A DNA stretch of 64,000 bases from Heterobilharzia americana (Eukaryota > Platyhelminthes > Trematoda > Strigeidida > Schistosomatidae): contig OX104134.1 in assembly GCA_944470555.2 (NCBI GenBank), positions 50,831,890 to 50,895,889 on the forward strand. Reading direction: 5' to 3'. The notes beneath the pieces were generated by a model that saw nothing but the letters and a program-made list of their open reading frames with translations, ran no database searches and was not told the origin of the DNA. The translations under genes were made by a program, and so were the position numbers. This document shows, piece by piece, positions 1 to 11,290 of this stretch (position 1 is its first letter; each line of letters opens with the position of its first letter).

Positions 1-1089
1 TCCGTGCACTCTTCTTCACTTCTTTGTTCAGTGTTTTATACATTGTACTCAGTTCCTCTTGTCGTTGAACGTCTTTGCACTGGTTTATCTTCTGCTTCAC
101 CATCCTCCTCCCTCTGCTCTATCGGCTTCCAGGTATCCGTCGAGATCCATTCCTTGTCTTCCTTCTTCTTTCTTCCTAATACGGCTGTGCAGGTTTCTTT
201 CCACACCTCTTTCAAAGACTTCCAGTGTTCTTCCACACAGGTTTCTTCAGGGATGTTCCTCGATATCTCCCATTTTGTCGTGATAGCTGACGTGAAGATT
301 TCCTTTGTAGTTTCGTCCTTCAGTTTCCGAGTGTTGTACTTGAACTGTGGTCTATCACCAGCTTCCTTGAAGGCTTTAACTTGATTTGGAAGGTTCCTTG
401 CACTAGATAGTGGTGTGAGCCTACATCTGCTCGTCGTCTTGACCTTGTGTCCAGTAAGCTGCGTCTCCATTTTCTTGAGATTGAGATAAGGTTGATCTGA
501 TTTTTAGTGTGTTCTGGTGAAGCCCATGTCGCTTTGTGGATATCCTTGTGCCTGAACACAGTGCCTCCAATCACCAAATCGTTGAATGCACAGAATTCTA
601 AAGACAATTCTCCATTCTCGTTCATCACCTCACCGAGCGCTTCTCGACCCATGGTTAGTTCTCTTCCTGTGTTGTCCCCTCCCAGTTTGGCATTCATGTC
701 GCCCATTAGAATTTTGATATCGCCAACTGAGGTCTTGTCCAGTGTTGATTGAAGTTGTCTGTAGAATCCCTCCTTTTTCTCTTGCTCTGCATCATTTGTA
801 GGTGCATAGCATTGTATGATTGTGACCTTCCTTCCTTTTGAGTTGAACCTTGCTGTCATGATTTAGCTGGAGGAGGAGATTGGTTGCCACTGTATAAGAG
901 AGAGTCTTCGATGCTGTTGGTAGGGGGACATCATGATAGCCACTCGTGTTTGTTGTCTGGGTGGTCGGAGTAGATTATTGACTCTCCAGTTGACAGTTTG
1001 GAGAGTCCACTTCCATCCCACCTGCTTTCGCAGATTCTTAGCACTTCTATGCTATACCTTCTTATCTCTTTTGCAATCTGGGCAGCCTG
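1..1089 (-). mobile_element. RTE (SR2-like) retroelement, endonuclease part, truncated by window start
   Basis: The minus strand encodes the apurinic-type endonuclease of an RTE-clade non-LTR element (IQCYAPTND, KILMGDMNAKLGG, NGELSLEFCAFNDLVIGG). Positions 1-859 match the RTE copies at 26562-27421 and 37576-38435 almost base for base, with one missing base near 374. Beyond about 860 the similarity drops sharply. The 5' end is lost after the AAQI-equivalent near 1089. The RT part lies outside the window. Confidence 0.85.
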
Positions 1090-1532
1090 ATGGTGTATGA
1101 TGCATTATTGAGTTTTTCCCATACATTAGCCCATAAAATGAAAGGTTCAGCGGGAACTTATTTGCTGAACAAGTGTCATTTTAAAACTATTATCACATAT
1201 AAATAGCTCAATAACCTGGCCACAATATATATAAAAAGTGATGCAACAAAAGTAAATCATCTCGATTCTTCTAATAAATGACAAATAGAGAATTTTTAAC
1301 TGGTAATTTTCGTTCTCTAAAGAAACAGTGAAGGTAAGATTGAAGTTGTAACGCTATCGTTTATATTCATTAAAAGTGTCTAATGACTGAACAAAACTGT
1401 TTTCAGTGTGACGTTTACTTCAAAATGTTAAGGTGTCTAACGAAATCTTAAATGCCTGTTTGCATTACATGTGGAAGCAGCAGTTGGATTTCAGTTATTT
1501 AATATTTACGAACATTACATCAGAATTTCGCG
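1090..1532. other. no gene seen
   Basis: AT-rich DNA without a supported exon or recognisable repeat, between the RTE fragment and the CR1-like fragment. Confidence 0.5.
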
Positions 1533-4060
1533 ACCCACAAGGGGTTGTGTGTCACAGACCTCAACCAGATATCCTATAGGCTCTGGGGCTACTCAAATCG
1601 TTTCTCTCTTTCAGATGTCCTGGGAGGAAATAGCCTTCCATGGTGTGGGGAGCTAGGAAATGTCAACCACCTGCACCCTGTCGGCAGCATTCAAAACACG
1701 AGTGAACAAAACCTATCCCCCGGAGCTCTGTCTCCTCCGTTGTCTTCACCTCCGATGCTAATATGAGGCCTCTTACACCTTCCCTAAACATTCATTTTGC
1801 GACCATTGGCAACGATCAGTTTTAGATATAATGACAGGTGACTTTAATGCTCAAATAGGGAAGCTGAGCCAATCGGAAAGCCATCCTCAGGGTATTTACG
1901 GAATCCCATATCAAAGAACAGAAAACGATGACCGCCTGTTGCAATTTTACTTCGGTAATCACTTTCTTTCTGGCCAGCACTAAGTTTAGCACAAAGAGAG
2001 ACACTGTCACACATGGCGTCATCTGACTTCAAAGCAACGATGGACACAGATAGACCTCACTGACCTAAACCATCGGTGGAGGCTTGCAGCTCTTTCTAGA
2101 CTAAGGGTTCGAACCCCGATCATGTGACAGCACGGGCTCGTGCATGTCTGTGTCTTTCTGGTCGCAATAGGGCTATTGACAACAAGATAATGGTAAGAGA
2201 AACCATCACCAAAGTGGATGGAACACTGATAACCTCCCACGACGGGCGGCTGAAGCTTTGGGCAGAACACTTTCAGGCACAGTTCAACTGGCCTTCACCA
2301 ACGCTTCCGTTGTCCAACATCCAACCAGTCCAAACATGAATGAGACGTAGATGTCGGTCCTCCGACTCTCCTTGAATTTGAGAAAGCTGTATCGAACCTG
2401 AAACGATGCAAACCAGTGGGACCTGACAGTTTGCTACCAGAAATTTTCAAGAATGGAGGTAGAAAATTGCTGTCTAGAGTGTCAGAGGTACTAAGTAGTT
2501 TATGGTGTGTACTTCGTTGGTCATCTCAGTCTATAAGATGGAAGAGAAGTCCTCCTGTGACGACGATATGGGGATTAGTGTGACTAATATTATGTCCAAA
2601 ATCCTAGGGTCTATAGTTATCCGACACGTAACTGGAGGTCGAGAAAGCCAAGCAGGTTTCAGACCTGGACGAGGGTGCATCGATCAGATTCTCACCCTAC
2701 GACAGGTCCTGGAACACGGGCATACCTACCGGCTAACGGTATATTTCTTGACCTGAAGGTGGCATTTGACTGTGTCGACTGTAAGGTGTTGTGGCAATGT
2801 GTAAATGTCAAAGGAGTACCAAGCGGGTATATAAGGCCTGATCAAAGCCATCTACTTGAAGTCATGCAGCCGTGTAGTGGCTTAGAGAGAGTTGTCATCT
2901 GAATTGAAGACAACTTGTGGTGTCCACCAGGGGTCACCCAAAGTCACCGTTCCTATTTTACTTCGGCATCGATGTACTAACGGGCATAGCTTCACGTACG
3001 TCTGATTTCACAGAGATTCACATACTCACTTAAGTCATCTGGCTGACTCCGAGTATGCAGACGATAACATCCTGCTAGGTGAAGACGCTGACAAAATACG
3101 GGGTCTTCTGAACGTACTGAGCAGAAATTTGAGGGTGTTTGGTATGAATCTCCCTCTTGTAAAATGTAAAACGATGCTCTAAGACTGGTCTGTTGTAAGT
3201 ACTCCCAGCCTAATAATAATAGGGAGTGAAATGGTGGAATGTGTCGACAACTTCACTTGGGAATTTGTATCAGACCGAACGGATAGGTTGCTGACGAAAT
3301 CTCAGTTCTCACCCCGTTTGACATTTTGAAAACTTGCATCACCTGTGGCACCGACTCGCAAAACATCCAACTATCAAAGGACCAGTATACTGCATTGCAT
3401 TCCGCTCCATCCTGTTATACAGCTGTGAAACATGGTCGTTAAAAATAGTGGAGGACACGAAGCGGTTACAGGGTTTTGATCACACGTCTTTTACCATTGC
3501 TCACATTTAGTGAAATCAGCGTGTGAGCAATGTTAAGGTCAGGTGAAAGGCACTAGGCAACACAGGTAAGTCGATTGATGAGGTTGTGAACCTTAGTCGA
3601 CCGAGGTGGCTTGGGCATGTTGTGCATACCAAGTCACCGTCTACCTAGATGTGCCATGCTACGGGACGTTGGATTAGGTTGTACGAAGGTTCAGGGGTGG
3701 CCAGATCAACACGTGGCATCAGTCCATGAAGGTCCTGTTTGCTTATCTTAGTCGTGATGGGAGATGTAGACTACCTGGTTGGGGTTCCCGAGACGAAATA
3801 AATCAGTGGATGAGAACTCTTGGTGACGGCTGAAAATTGGTCACGGTGACGCGGATTTATTCAGTCTTTGAATATTTGCACTAACCGTTATTTTCAAATT
3901 GTTCGTTATTTTCTGCGGCACAAGTTTTTCTACTTTGATACCAGTCTTTTTCTATCTATTCGTTGTTTTCATAATACTGTGAAATGTTGCAAGTTGAACT
4001 ACTGCACTTGTGTGGCAGATTCTAAGTTGATTTTGTCTATCTTTCTTACTTTACTGATGT
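1533..4060 (+). mobile_element. CR1/SR1-like non-LTR fragment, copy A (inverted partner of 11480-13803)
   Basis: The + strand carries an internally deleted, frame-broken copy: leader (CVTDLNQISYRLWG), a short endonuclease piece, then RT motifs (GFRPGRGCIDQILTLRQVLE, VAFDCVDCKVLWQC in place of AFDSVDR, and EYADD-like DSEYADDN in another frame) and the C-terminal WLGHVV region near 3610. The 3' UTR appears to run to about 4060. The 1533-3857 stretch is mirrored almost perfectly at 11480-13803, including its disabling mutations. Confidence 0.85.
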
Positions 4061-4307
4061 TACAAGGTTTTAACAGGTCATTCAGTAGTTTTGTAGCACG
4101 GATGTGATAAAGCTGATTAAACCGATTCTATTCTTGGAATACTATGATAAATGTTAGGGGCTAATTTTGTTTAACATGCCCATCTGTAACTTACCTTTCA
4201 TAAAGATAAATATGCATGTAGAGCGATTTTTCAGTCCTAAGTATAATATTTGACTTTTATTGTTTAAATCCAAGCATATTTTATGATTGAGTTTATTCTT
4301 TTTATAG
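4061..4307. other. DNA upstream of the first visible COX15 exon
   Basis: AT-rich, intron-like; no further COX15 exon recognised. Confidence 0.4.
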
Positions 4308-4502
4308 GGTCTCTTGGGCTGGCTGATGGTTCGTAGTGGACTAAAAGAACCTAGGCGACCAGCTGGTCTTTCGCCAAATGAGGAATATGTTAGTGTACCA
4401 CGTGTGGACCATTACTGGCTTTGTGCCCATTTATGTTCAGCTGTTGTTCTGTATTCATTACTTCTGTGGGGTAGCTTTAACTATCTAGTTTCTCATCCTT
4501 CG
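4308..4502 (+). CDS. COX15: COX15 exon a (65 codons, phase 0 to 0)
   Basis: The acceptor TTTTTATAG precedes 4308 and the donor GTAAGAAA follows 4502. The exon encodes GLLGWLMVRSGL, a hydrophilic loop, then PRVDHYWLCAHLCSAVVLYS followed by a hydrophobic segment. This corresponds to a matrix or intermembrane loop and one transmembrane helix bearing a conserved histidine in COX15. Confidence 0.9.
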
Positions 4503-7403
4503 GTAAGAAATTTTTTGCCGATATTTATTTTCACGTTATTCATAAGTAGTACACTGCGTCTGTAGGCACCAGCAGATCATTCAACGGCCGTTTAATAATG
4601 TTATCTCATACCTATGCATTTTCGAATAGGTTAGAGAGTTCAAGGAAGTAAAACGACTTAAAGCTCTTGGTCATTTGGGAAAAGCATTAACGTTCACAAC
4701 AATAATTTACGGTGAGTGTGCACTTACGGTTACTTATAATGTTCACTTGTTTTTTCACTTTCTGATTTCGGATATCCTTCAGTGGTTTTTATTTATGTAG
4801 AGAAGGATATGAATCCTTCGTTGCCAGTGAATTATATATATATAGTCTGGGTAGTTTGATAGCATGTAATATTTTAGACGCTACTGGTAACTGCCTAATG
4901 CCCCGATGATTGCCACATACATTACGTAGACCCTCTTCATACATGATCATAATGATAACCTCGTTCTAGAGTGATGAAACATTTTCAGTCTGCCATAGCC
5001 TCTCAAACAGTCTAGTCAGTTTCCTAATTAGAGTTGTTTCTCTATCCTTACAAAAAACCGGGGGGGGGGGGGTAAGTTGTCTGGGTCGGGTGCCTTGTGG
5101 CTTTTTAGAACTCGGAGTTCGTTATGGAACCCCGCTTCGTTAAGTGGGTCTGTGTTAACTGACTATCGGGAAAGATACATTAAAACTGAGGATGCTGGAG
5201 CGGTCGATCAGTTAAACTGCTTCTCGAAGTGCTCCGCCCAGTGTTCGAGGCGTCTTTCAAGATTGTTTATAGACGTGCCACTTACCTCACAGACCATCTC
5301 ACTGGCACCCAGCTCCTTGCTGGCAGTGACTCGGACGAGCTGTAACAGCTTCCGACTATCGCCTGATGTAGCTGCTGCTTCCATCTCACTCGTGCGTTTT
5401 GACCACCAAACCTCACAGTCATTGCGTAAGCGTTGTGTAATCTTTCGCGTATGAGACTTACGTGAACCATTATACTCGGTCTCCTCCGTAATTGTCTAAC
5501 ATGCGTCAAGTAGTTGTAGGGAGATCGCAGAGACAGTGTTTATTAGCTGGATGTGCTTCCAAGTTGCGGGCGGCTTTAGTTACTATTTTCATGGCGTCTT
5601 GCAATTGCAGCCAATGCTCGTCTACACTTTCTGGAGGATCAGTAGCTAGCCTTGAATCTAGTTCAGATTGGTGTTTAGCTGTAATGTTAGGTACGACAAA
5701 TTTGCTTGCATCAACCTGTTTACGACGACGGTTTTGATGACCACCAAAACGCAAGATAAGCTGAGCACACACTAAAACATGATCAGAGTCCAGTCAAATA
5801 CTCCATATGAAGCAACAATTCTGTATGCACCCACGCCATCGGTAGCTGATTGTAATATGATCTATTTGAGTCCAGACTTGAGTGGCAGAGTGAGAGGAGG
5901 ACACCAAGTACCACAACGGGGATGACTGTGTCGGAAGTTGGTGCTGGTTAGAAATAGGTTGTGATCTGAGCCAAACTGCAGGAGGCGATTCCTATTATCC
6001 CACTTGCGGCCAACTAGACTCCATTAGTCACCTAAACGCCTCTCCTCTGATCCTAGACTCCCGACCTATGTGTTCAAGTCTCGCTTGATTGAGGTCACTC
6101 AGTTGATGATAGAACTCATCCTTGGTTGCATCCGGACTGCAGTCCGTCGGGGCACAGGTAAAGATGACAGAGATGTCACTTCTCCTACCAGTTACTTCTT
6201 ACTCGAGATGAACCTTCTAGACCAACAGCACACAGACGACTGTTAATAGGGATACAGTTGAGTAGTACAGCCTTGAAGGCTTGAATATTTGCCGGAAAAA
6301 CTGGGTAAGCGCTTCGAAATCTTAACCGTATATTTTAACTTTGCGTTTTATGTGAGGACTGAAATACTGCCGGCCGCGCAGACCGAAGCAGGTGGTTGTC
6401 TTAGGGGACCACTCACCGAGCTTTTGAGTCTAATCCACAAGGTAGTGGAGCAACATTAGGAGCTTCATTGCCATGGATGCAGGTGACTAAAATAGGTTCA
6501 TATACTATTCGTTTTTTCCGGAACCTGGAGACCATGTGCACTGTTAGTTTGGAATCCGGTTTTTTTAACTCCCTTAAGTGGATGTTCAATATCCACCAAT
6601 CCAGTGATAAGTGCTGGACATTTTGCTTTCGCCTCTTCACTTTTGTGGAAACACCCCGCCACATGAAGGCAGTGAATAGGACCTCCCTGGCAGAGTCTGT
6701 GGACGTCTACCAGGGCATTTAGTTGGCGAGATAGGTACATCCAGCTGTTGAGTTCCGGACAATGAAATGCGTACTCTGGATTCTAGTCTCAACTACTATC
6801 ACAGTAAAGAACACAATCGGAATCTTTTTAAGGTTTATTTACTAAATCTCTAGCGGTATGGTTCATCAGTCTGTCACATGTTACCGGCAGTCGTTTGTAA
6901 TAATGCTTTCATGAAATCATGTTTCTTTATTAGATTTTCACTTTTTTAGTTTTTATGTTTCGTTTTTTCCTTATGCTTTTTCATAAAGGTGCCTTCGTGG
7001 CTGGTCTAGATGCAGGATTAGTATATAATTCTTGGCCAAAAATGGCCGACAAATGGATTCCAGATGATTTAATCGTTTCACGTTATGGTTCAGGGATAAA
7101 AAATTTTCTGGATAATCCAACTGCGGTTCAGTTTGCCCATCGAATGTTAGCGTATGCAACAGTATTATCGACGGAGTATTGTGGGCGAATGTAATGCGTT
7201 TAGGTGTTGCGTGTACTGGAGTACGTATTCGAAGTGCTGCACATTTGATTCTAGCTGCTGCATTAGGACAGTCAGCACTTGGTATAGTAACTTTACTATA
7301 TTATATACCGGTTCCATTAGCCTCATTGCACCAGTGTGGTAGTGTTGTACTTCTTTCGTCCTTACTTTGGTTCACTCATTGTTTACGTACTGTTCCAAAG
7401 TAG
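4308..7403 (+). CDS. COX15: COX15-like haem A synthase, 3' three exons (partial, with frame break)
   Basis: Haem A synthase of the mitochondrial inner membrane converts haem O to haem A for cytochrome c oxidase. Visible exons are 4308-4502, 4630-4711 and 6989-7403, joined in compatible phases with GT/AG borders. The translation carries family landmarks in order: LGWLMVRSGL, PRVDHYWLCAHLCSAVVLY, LKALGHLGKAL, GAFVAGLDAGLVYNSWPKM, NPTAVQFAHRML and PLASLHQCGS, ending in CLRTVPK, as animal COX15 does. The histidines in AHLCS, GHLGK, FAHRM and LHQCG match the conserved family positions. Exons for the N-terminal third (mitochondrial targeting and first membrane segments) are not visible and should lie upstream of 4308, perhaps beyond the window. 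The last exon does not read through: the frame used to about 7173 differs from the one used after about 7176. Identity is near certain; intactness is doubtful. Confidence 0.92.
4630..4711 (+). CDS. COX15: COX15 exon b (82 nt, phase 0 to 1)
   Basis: The acceptor is TTCGAATAG and the donor GTGAGTG. The exon encodes VREFKEVKRLKALGHLGKAL then TFTTIIY, matching the COX15 loop with its conserved GH or AH and the start of the next membrane helix. Phase 1 at its end is completed by GT at the start of the next exon, giving the Gly of GAFVAGLDAG. Confidence 0.88.
5060..5072 (+). repeat. homopolymer run of 13 G in COX15 intron 2
   Basis: An uninterrupted G-run in an otherwise AT-rich intron, just at the 3' border of the CR1-like insertion that follows. 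Confidence 0.9.
5080..6780 (-). mobile_element. CR1/SR1-like element, 5' part, antisense in COX15 intron 2
   Basis: The minus strand reads, 5' to 3', a leader (LNALVDVHRLCQGGPIHCLH, then an MWRGVSTKVKRR frame) at about 6740-6410, endonuclease remnants at about 6250-5800 (the complement of the VWTQIDHI-type region near 5870), and the linker before RT (RFGGHQNRRRKQVDASKFVV, ESVDEHWLQLQDAMK, VRFGGQNARVRW) to about 5280. It stops before the RT motifs. All frames are interrupted. Confidence 0.7.
6989..7403 (+). CDS. COX15: COX15 terminal exon with an apparent -1/+2 frameshift near 7174
   Basis: One frame encodes GAFVAGLDAGLVYNSWPKM through QFAHRMLAYATVLST and then hits a stop at 7195-7197. The following frame, from about 7176, encodes VLWANVMRLGVAC through PVPLASLHQCGS and CLRTVPK, stop at 7401-7403. 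Skipping two bases at 7174-7175, or restoring one lost base, would join the two. Both halves are conserved COX15 sequence, so this is either an assembly or polymorphic indel, or inactivation of the gene. Confidence 0.88.
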
Positions 7404-7430
7404 AATAACGTTTTTAATATCAGTAATGAT

Positions 7431-7436
7431 AATAAA
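7431..7436 (+). other. polyadenylation signal AATAAA of COX15
   Basis: AATAAA lies 28 nt downstream of the COX15 stop codon, in AT-rich DNA. Its position fits the end of the last exon. Confidence 0.6.
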
Positions 7437-7949
7437 GATACTATTCACTTCTCATTTTTAATTTTAAAAAAAGTGTGCTTACTTTAAATGTTGATGTAGT
7501 ACTTAGATGCATTGAATAGGAAGTTTCTATTTCAAATTCCGATATACTTTCTGGTTGTAATATGTTTCATGGGGAAATGGCGTTGTGGTTATTTTTTTTT
7601 AGCCTCCTGTATAACACAAATAGACGAATGGTTATCCGTCAGTTAACTGGAGGATATTATTGTAAATGTCTGCCAGTCACCTGACATCAGCATGAAACCC
7701 GACAGTGCTCCACAAAGGTCGAAGTTGCCACAGCTCACATCAAGAAATTTAGATGCAACGCAGCAAGATGAAATATAGAGAAATAGGAAGGCAAAATGTC
7801 GTAGAAAGTTGTTAGAGGATAGGAATAGGAGGTCAAGCGAATAACGAAGTGTCGCTTAACAATTAAGGTGAAAATGAAGTATAAATTTACCTGCCCTAAT
7901 TAGATCAGGTTTCAGCCATATTATGTAGGATCTCGAACGACCGATTTCA
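7437..7949. other. no gene seen downstream of COX15
   Basis: AT-rich DNA. I see no exon or identifiable element. Confidence 0.4.
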
Positions 7950-8430
7950 GGTGTTACGTGGACCATAATAAAGAATCCGACATTTTCGTACACCACTGAG
8001 CCCGACCGATAGCTGCTACCTTGACGTGGTGGTCGGGCTTGCATATCACAATGACCCAACGAGCTATGCTGGTGGAGCGCTTGTTCCCTCGAGGTCCTAC
8101 CATACCAGAAAGGTCTGTTGGATAGTTGTTAGACGAAAAGCAGGTACCGTCATAGTGTAAATCGCTACACTATGATGGGGGTCTGAGGGCGAAGTCGTAC
8201 TGCTGCTGGCTGGATGGGGTGTGACAGCAGTAAGGTGTTTCCCTTGGATGACCAGCAGTGCCATGCTGATGCTGCCTTCTCAGTGGAAGGGGGGGGGGTT
8301 AGAAAAGGTCGGCCCCAAAAATAACACACTCCACCACGCCCCACGGTCTGCCGGGCCGGCGGTGTTGGTTCACTTGTCGTTTCCTTTCGACCATCCGGCC
8401 CAAAAATACAAAAGTTCAAAATAATCATAC
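7950..8430 (-). repeat. dispersed leader-like repeat, copy 1
   Basis: Read on the minus strand this copy contains GGCAGCATCAGCATGGCACT, then CATCCAAGGGAAACACC, AGGACCTCGAGG and CACGTCAAGGTAGCAGCTAT. The same ordered blocks recur in + orientation at 14050-14210 and 19640-20070. It looks like an untranslated leader or tail of a retroelement. A run of 10 G (8289-8298) interrupts it. Confidence 0.65.
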
Positions 8431-8439
8431 TCAAAAGGC

Positions 8440-8700
8440 TGTGTGTGACAGGCCTGAAGCAGATGTCCGATGGGCTCTGCGGTCACACAAATCTCTTTCA
8501 GGTACCTTAAGAAGAAATAGCCTTCCACAGTGTGGGCAGCCAGGAAGTGTTAACCGCCCTCACAACTCTGTCAGCACCCAAGTACACCACTGGGACCAAT
8601 AGTCAGAAACTTCATCTGGTAATGCCGTTTTTTAGTCTGACCATCTTTGACTTCTTCCCAGCGTAAACCGACTACTTCTAACATTGTAGGACTAGGCAGA
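8440..8700 (+). mobile_element. CR1-like 5' leader fragment
   Basis: AGGCTGTGTGTGACAGGCCT and CAAATCTCTTTCAGGT plus AATAGCCTTCC correspond, with divergence, to the leader of copy A at 1543-1680 (GGTTGTGTGTCACAGACCT, AATCGTTTCTCTCTTTCAG). Nothing translatable remains. Confidence 0.55.
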
Positions 8701-8989
8701 CGATAACTATGTATTCGTCTCAGTCATCTGAGCTAATGATGGTTTACATCCTCACCGGATGACTGATTGCCTTTGCTTACGTTTTTGTACTTGATCTCTA
8801 CGTTACTGATGTGTTAGTTCCTTGACGCCGACAATTTGACAAAGACTAGTGGTCAGACACCGGATTTCCTCTACATATCACTGCCGTATAATAAAAGAGA
8901 CTGGGCTACTGTGCAGTACACTCGACCCTTAGTAGGCAGTCTGAGGTGTTGTCAATACAATGGATAGTGAGCCGTTTTATGCATACAGA

Positions 8990-10720
8990 GATTCCATCGG
9001 TCATTGACCCACCAGGACTGTCTAAGTCAGTGAGTGGCATATGGTGAATATCTTATATAGACACCTACGAACAGACCCGAAACCTGCCTTGTTTTCTCTG
9101 TATTTTCTGCTCTTGAACTCTACTTAGATGTCTGATAATTATGGAAAATAGAATCTTAGACACTGTCAGACCGATTTTCCTGTGGTTATCACGGACGGAT
9201 TTCTCCCCTTTCTTGAAGACTGGGAAAGTCAGTGATTGAGACCGGTTAGAAGGGATCATATCTAAAACCCTTATGCTCTAAGTGACATTTCAGTTATTTT
9301 GGTCATTAATCTTCGAATACCATCCTTAAACACCTCTGGTACCAAGTTATCTGACCCTGCTGCGTTCCTTGTTTCACGTTTAAACCTTCTCAACTTTTGC
9401 AAGTATTGCATAGTATATCTTATTGCTCCATTCAGCATCCGACTTGATAGCGGGCAACGGAATATTGACTGGAGGACGGTTGAACTGTTCTTGAAAGTGT
9501 TCCACCATCGTTCCAATTGTTTATTTTGTGAGTAAGTCGTAGACCCATCCTTTTCCGTTATAGTCTCACTAACCATTGACATTTTCACCTGCGTTCCCTT
9601 AATTAGTTCAATTAGCTGCTCACCTATTCAGCCTGACCAATGCACCCTCATCTAGGTCAGAAAAATACTTTGTTTTTTTGAGTCTGTTCTTAATTTTCGG
9701 TAAGGCCTTGGATGAGTATTGGCAATAAATTCCTAGACATGATAGAAGTCAGATTGATTATTCTATCTTTATTATGAGTTTGCTAACAGACAAGTATCGT
9801 AAAAGAAAGTTGAAAAATACTTTGGAGAGAGAAAACAATGCATGAAAAGGCTTAGAGTTAAACTGCAAGCACTAGAAATCTAGCTGATTAGTACGACTTG
9901 TGCTTGGGCAGTTAGTTAGATCTTTATCTCTGTTTTCACAGCAGGTTGGAGATGATAACCGGGTTCTTAAGAATAAGTTTTTCTCGGTCCAAGTGCTACC
10001 TAACCAGTCTTTCTTTGAAAGCAACTTTAAGATCATCATTGGACTGTAGTTTTCTTACATCCATCCAGGTGCAGGCATACAGATACTCGTAACAACGTGT
10101 AGTCACTGTCCACATACGTGATTCAGAAGCAGCTCCACTCTTCCACCAACCCTCTCCAACGATGATTGGTAACATTGTGGTATATTTGTGCTTACTGCTG
10201 AGTTAAGGTCAATGGACGCTATGTTAAAAAACGTCTATTGATGTTTGGAATTCTCACTGGTCAAAAATGTATAGTTTTTTTGGGCACGGTTATATCCATT
10301 ATTGCTTGGATTCTGAAAATTCTACCCAAGTGCCTTTCTGTGTAGTTTAACCCATATAGGTTTACATTGAAATCATCTGCAACGACAGTCACATTTGAGC
10401 GTTTAGTTTTCGGAGAAGGCTAGGTGATTTATGCTAAAAGTCGTCGTTCACTTCGTCTAAACTGCAGTCAGTGTGTCTGTAAGGAGGGATTACTGAGAAG
10501 TGACGGTGAGTTTCAGTACCCTTTTTATTCCTCACTTGACGATTCACTCTAAGGATGCACAAACAACTGCTCACGGATGCAATCGAGCAATTTTCTTTCC
10601 ACAACGCTATGCCTACATCTGCAAGATGGCGAGACTTATCCAAAGAATCTCCGGAAACTCGGAGAGTGCGTCTTTTAGATTCACCACATAGGCTGGGTGA
10701 GGCTAGTTTAGTGATTCCAC
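8990..10720 (-). mobile_element. CR1/SR1-like fragment: endonuclease to early RT, decayed
   Basis: The minus strand shows endonuclease pieces (HLADVGIALWKENCSIASVS, RHFSVIPPYRHTDCSLDEVN) at 10643-10434. Then come the pre-RT region (MSMVSETITEKDGSTTYSQN, AAGSDNLVPEVFKDGIRRL) at 9588-9271 and the RT start (FPVFKKGEKSVRDNHRKIGL) at 9240-9065. The gap from about 10400 to 9600 is non-coding debris of the same type. Confidence 0.7.
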
Positions 10721-11290
10721 TTAAGTCCTGTATATGTTTCTAACAAAAACAACACTTGCCCATCCTGGGGGGTACGATAGTTTTGACTTGTGTTTCAAGA
10801 TGACTTCACTGATTGAATGGCTGTTTTCATCATGACCAAATAAATGTCGTACCTTAGAATTACTTACATGGTGTTGCCACCAAACACGAATAATTCTACG
10901 GAGACAACAGTGGTTGAACACAGAATCGTCGAGCATCCTAAGCATGAAGAGCCCAGGTTTCACAGTAGAGCAGAACTGCTCGCACCGAAGCGTTTTAAAA
11001 CAGACATTTAACGGTCAGACTAACGGCGCCAGCGGTGCCTCAGTTTGGCTTATGCTACTCTGGGTTTCGATATGCGGTTAGAAATTTCACTACCCACATT
11101 TCCACCAGGACTCACACGGCTACCTAGGTACGCTAACTTTTCGACTACTTCCAACAGCTCACCATCGTAGGTGAGTGCCAACACAGGTTCTCACCAGTGT
11201 TACAAAAGTGCTTTGCACTTCGCTAATGTGAAGCATATACCATAATTATGGATACTAATCGCCAACTGATTAAGAGAGATGTGAGTAGCC
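10721..11290 (-). mobile_element. CR1-like fragment: RT thumb/C-terminal region, different subfamily
   Basis: The minus strand encodes, with stops, LLEVVEKLAYLGSRVSPGGN and RIIRVWWQHHVSNSKVRHLF. These are the family regions F-YLGS-IS-xG and R-ARVWW-HRVSN-EVR. It abuts the 3' end of copy B in the same orientation. Confidence 0.6.

Noticed and set aside
2100..2125. tRNA B-box-like GGGTTCGAACCCCG
   Set aside because: It lies inside the CR1-like fragment and its inverted copy. No A-box or cloverleaf is present.
3868..4107. 79-codon ORF before COX15 as an upstream COX15 exon
   Set aside because: No COX15 motif. It corresponds to the pyrimidine-rich 3' UTR of the CR1-like copy.
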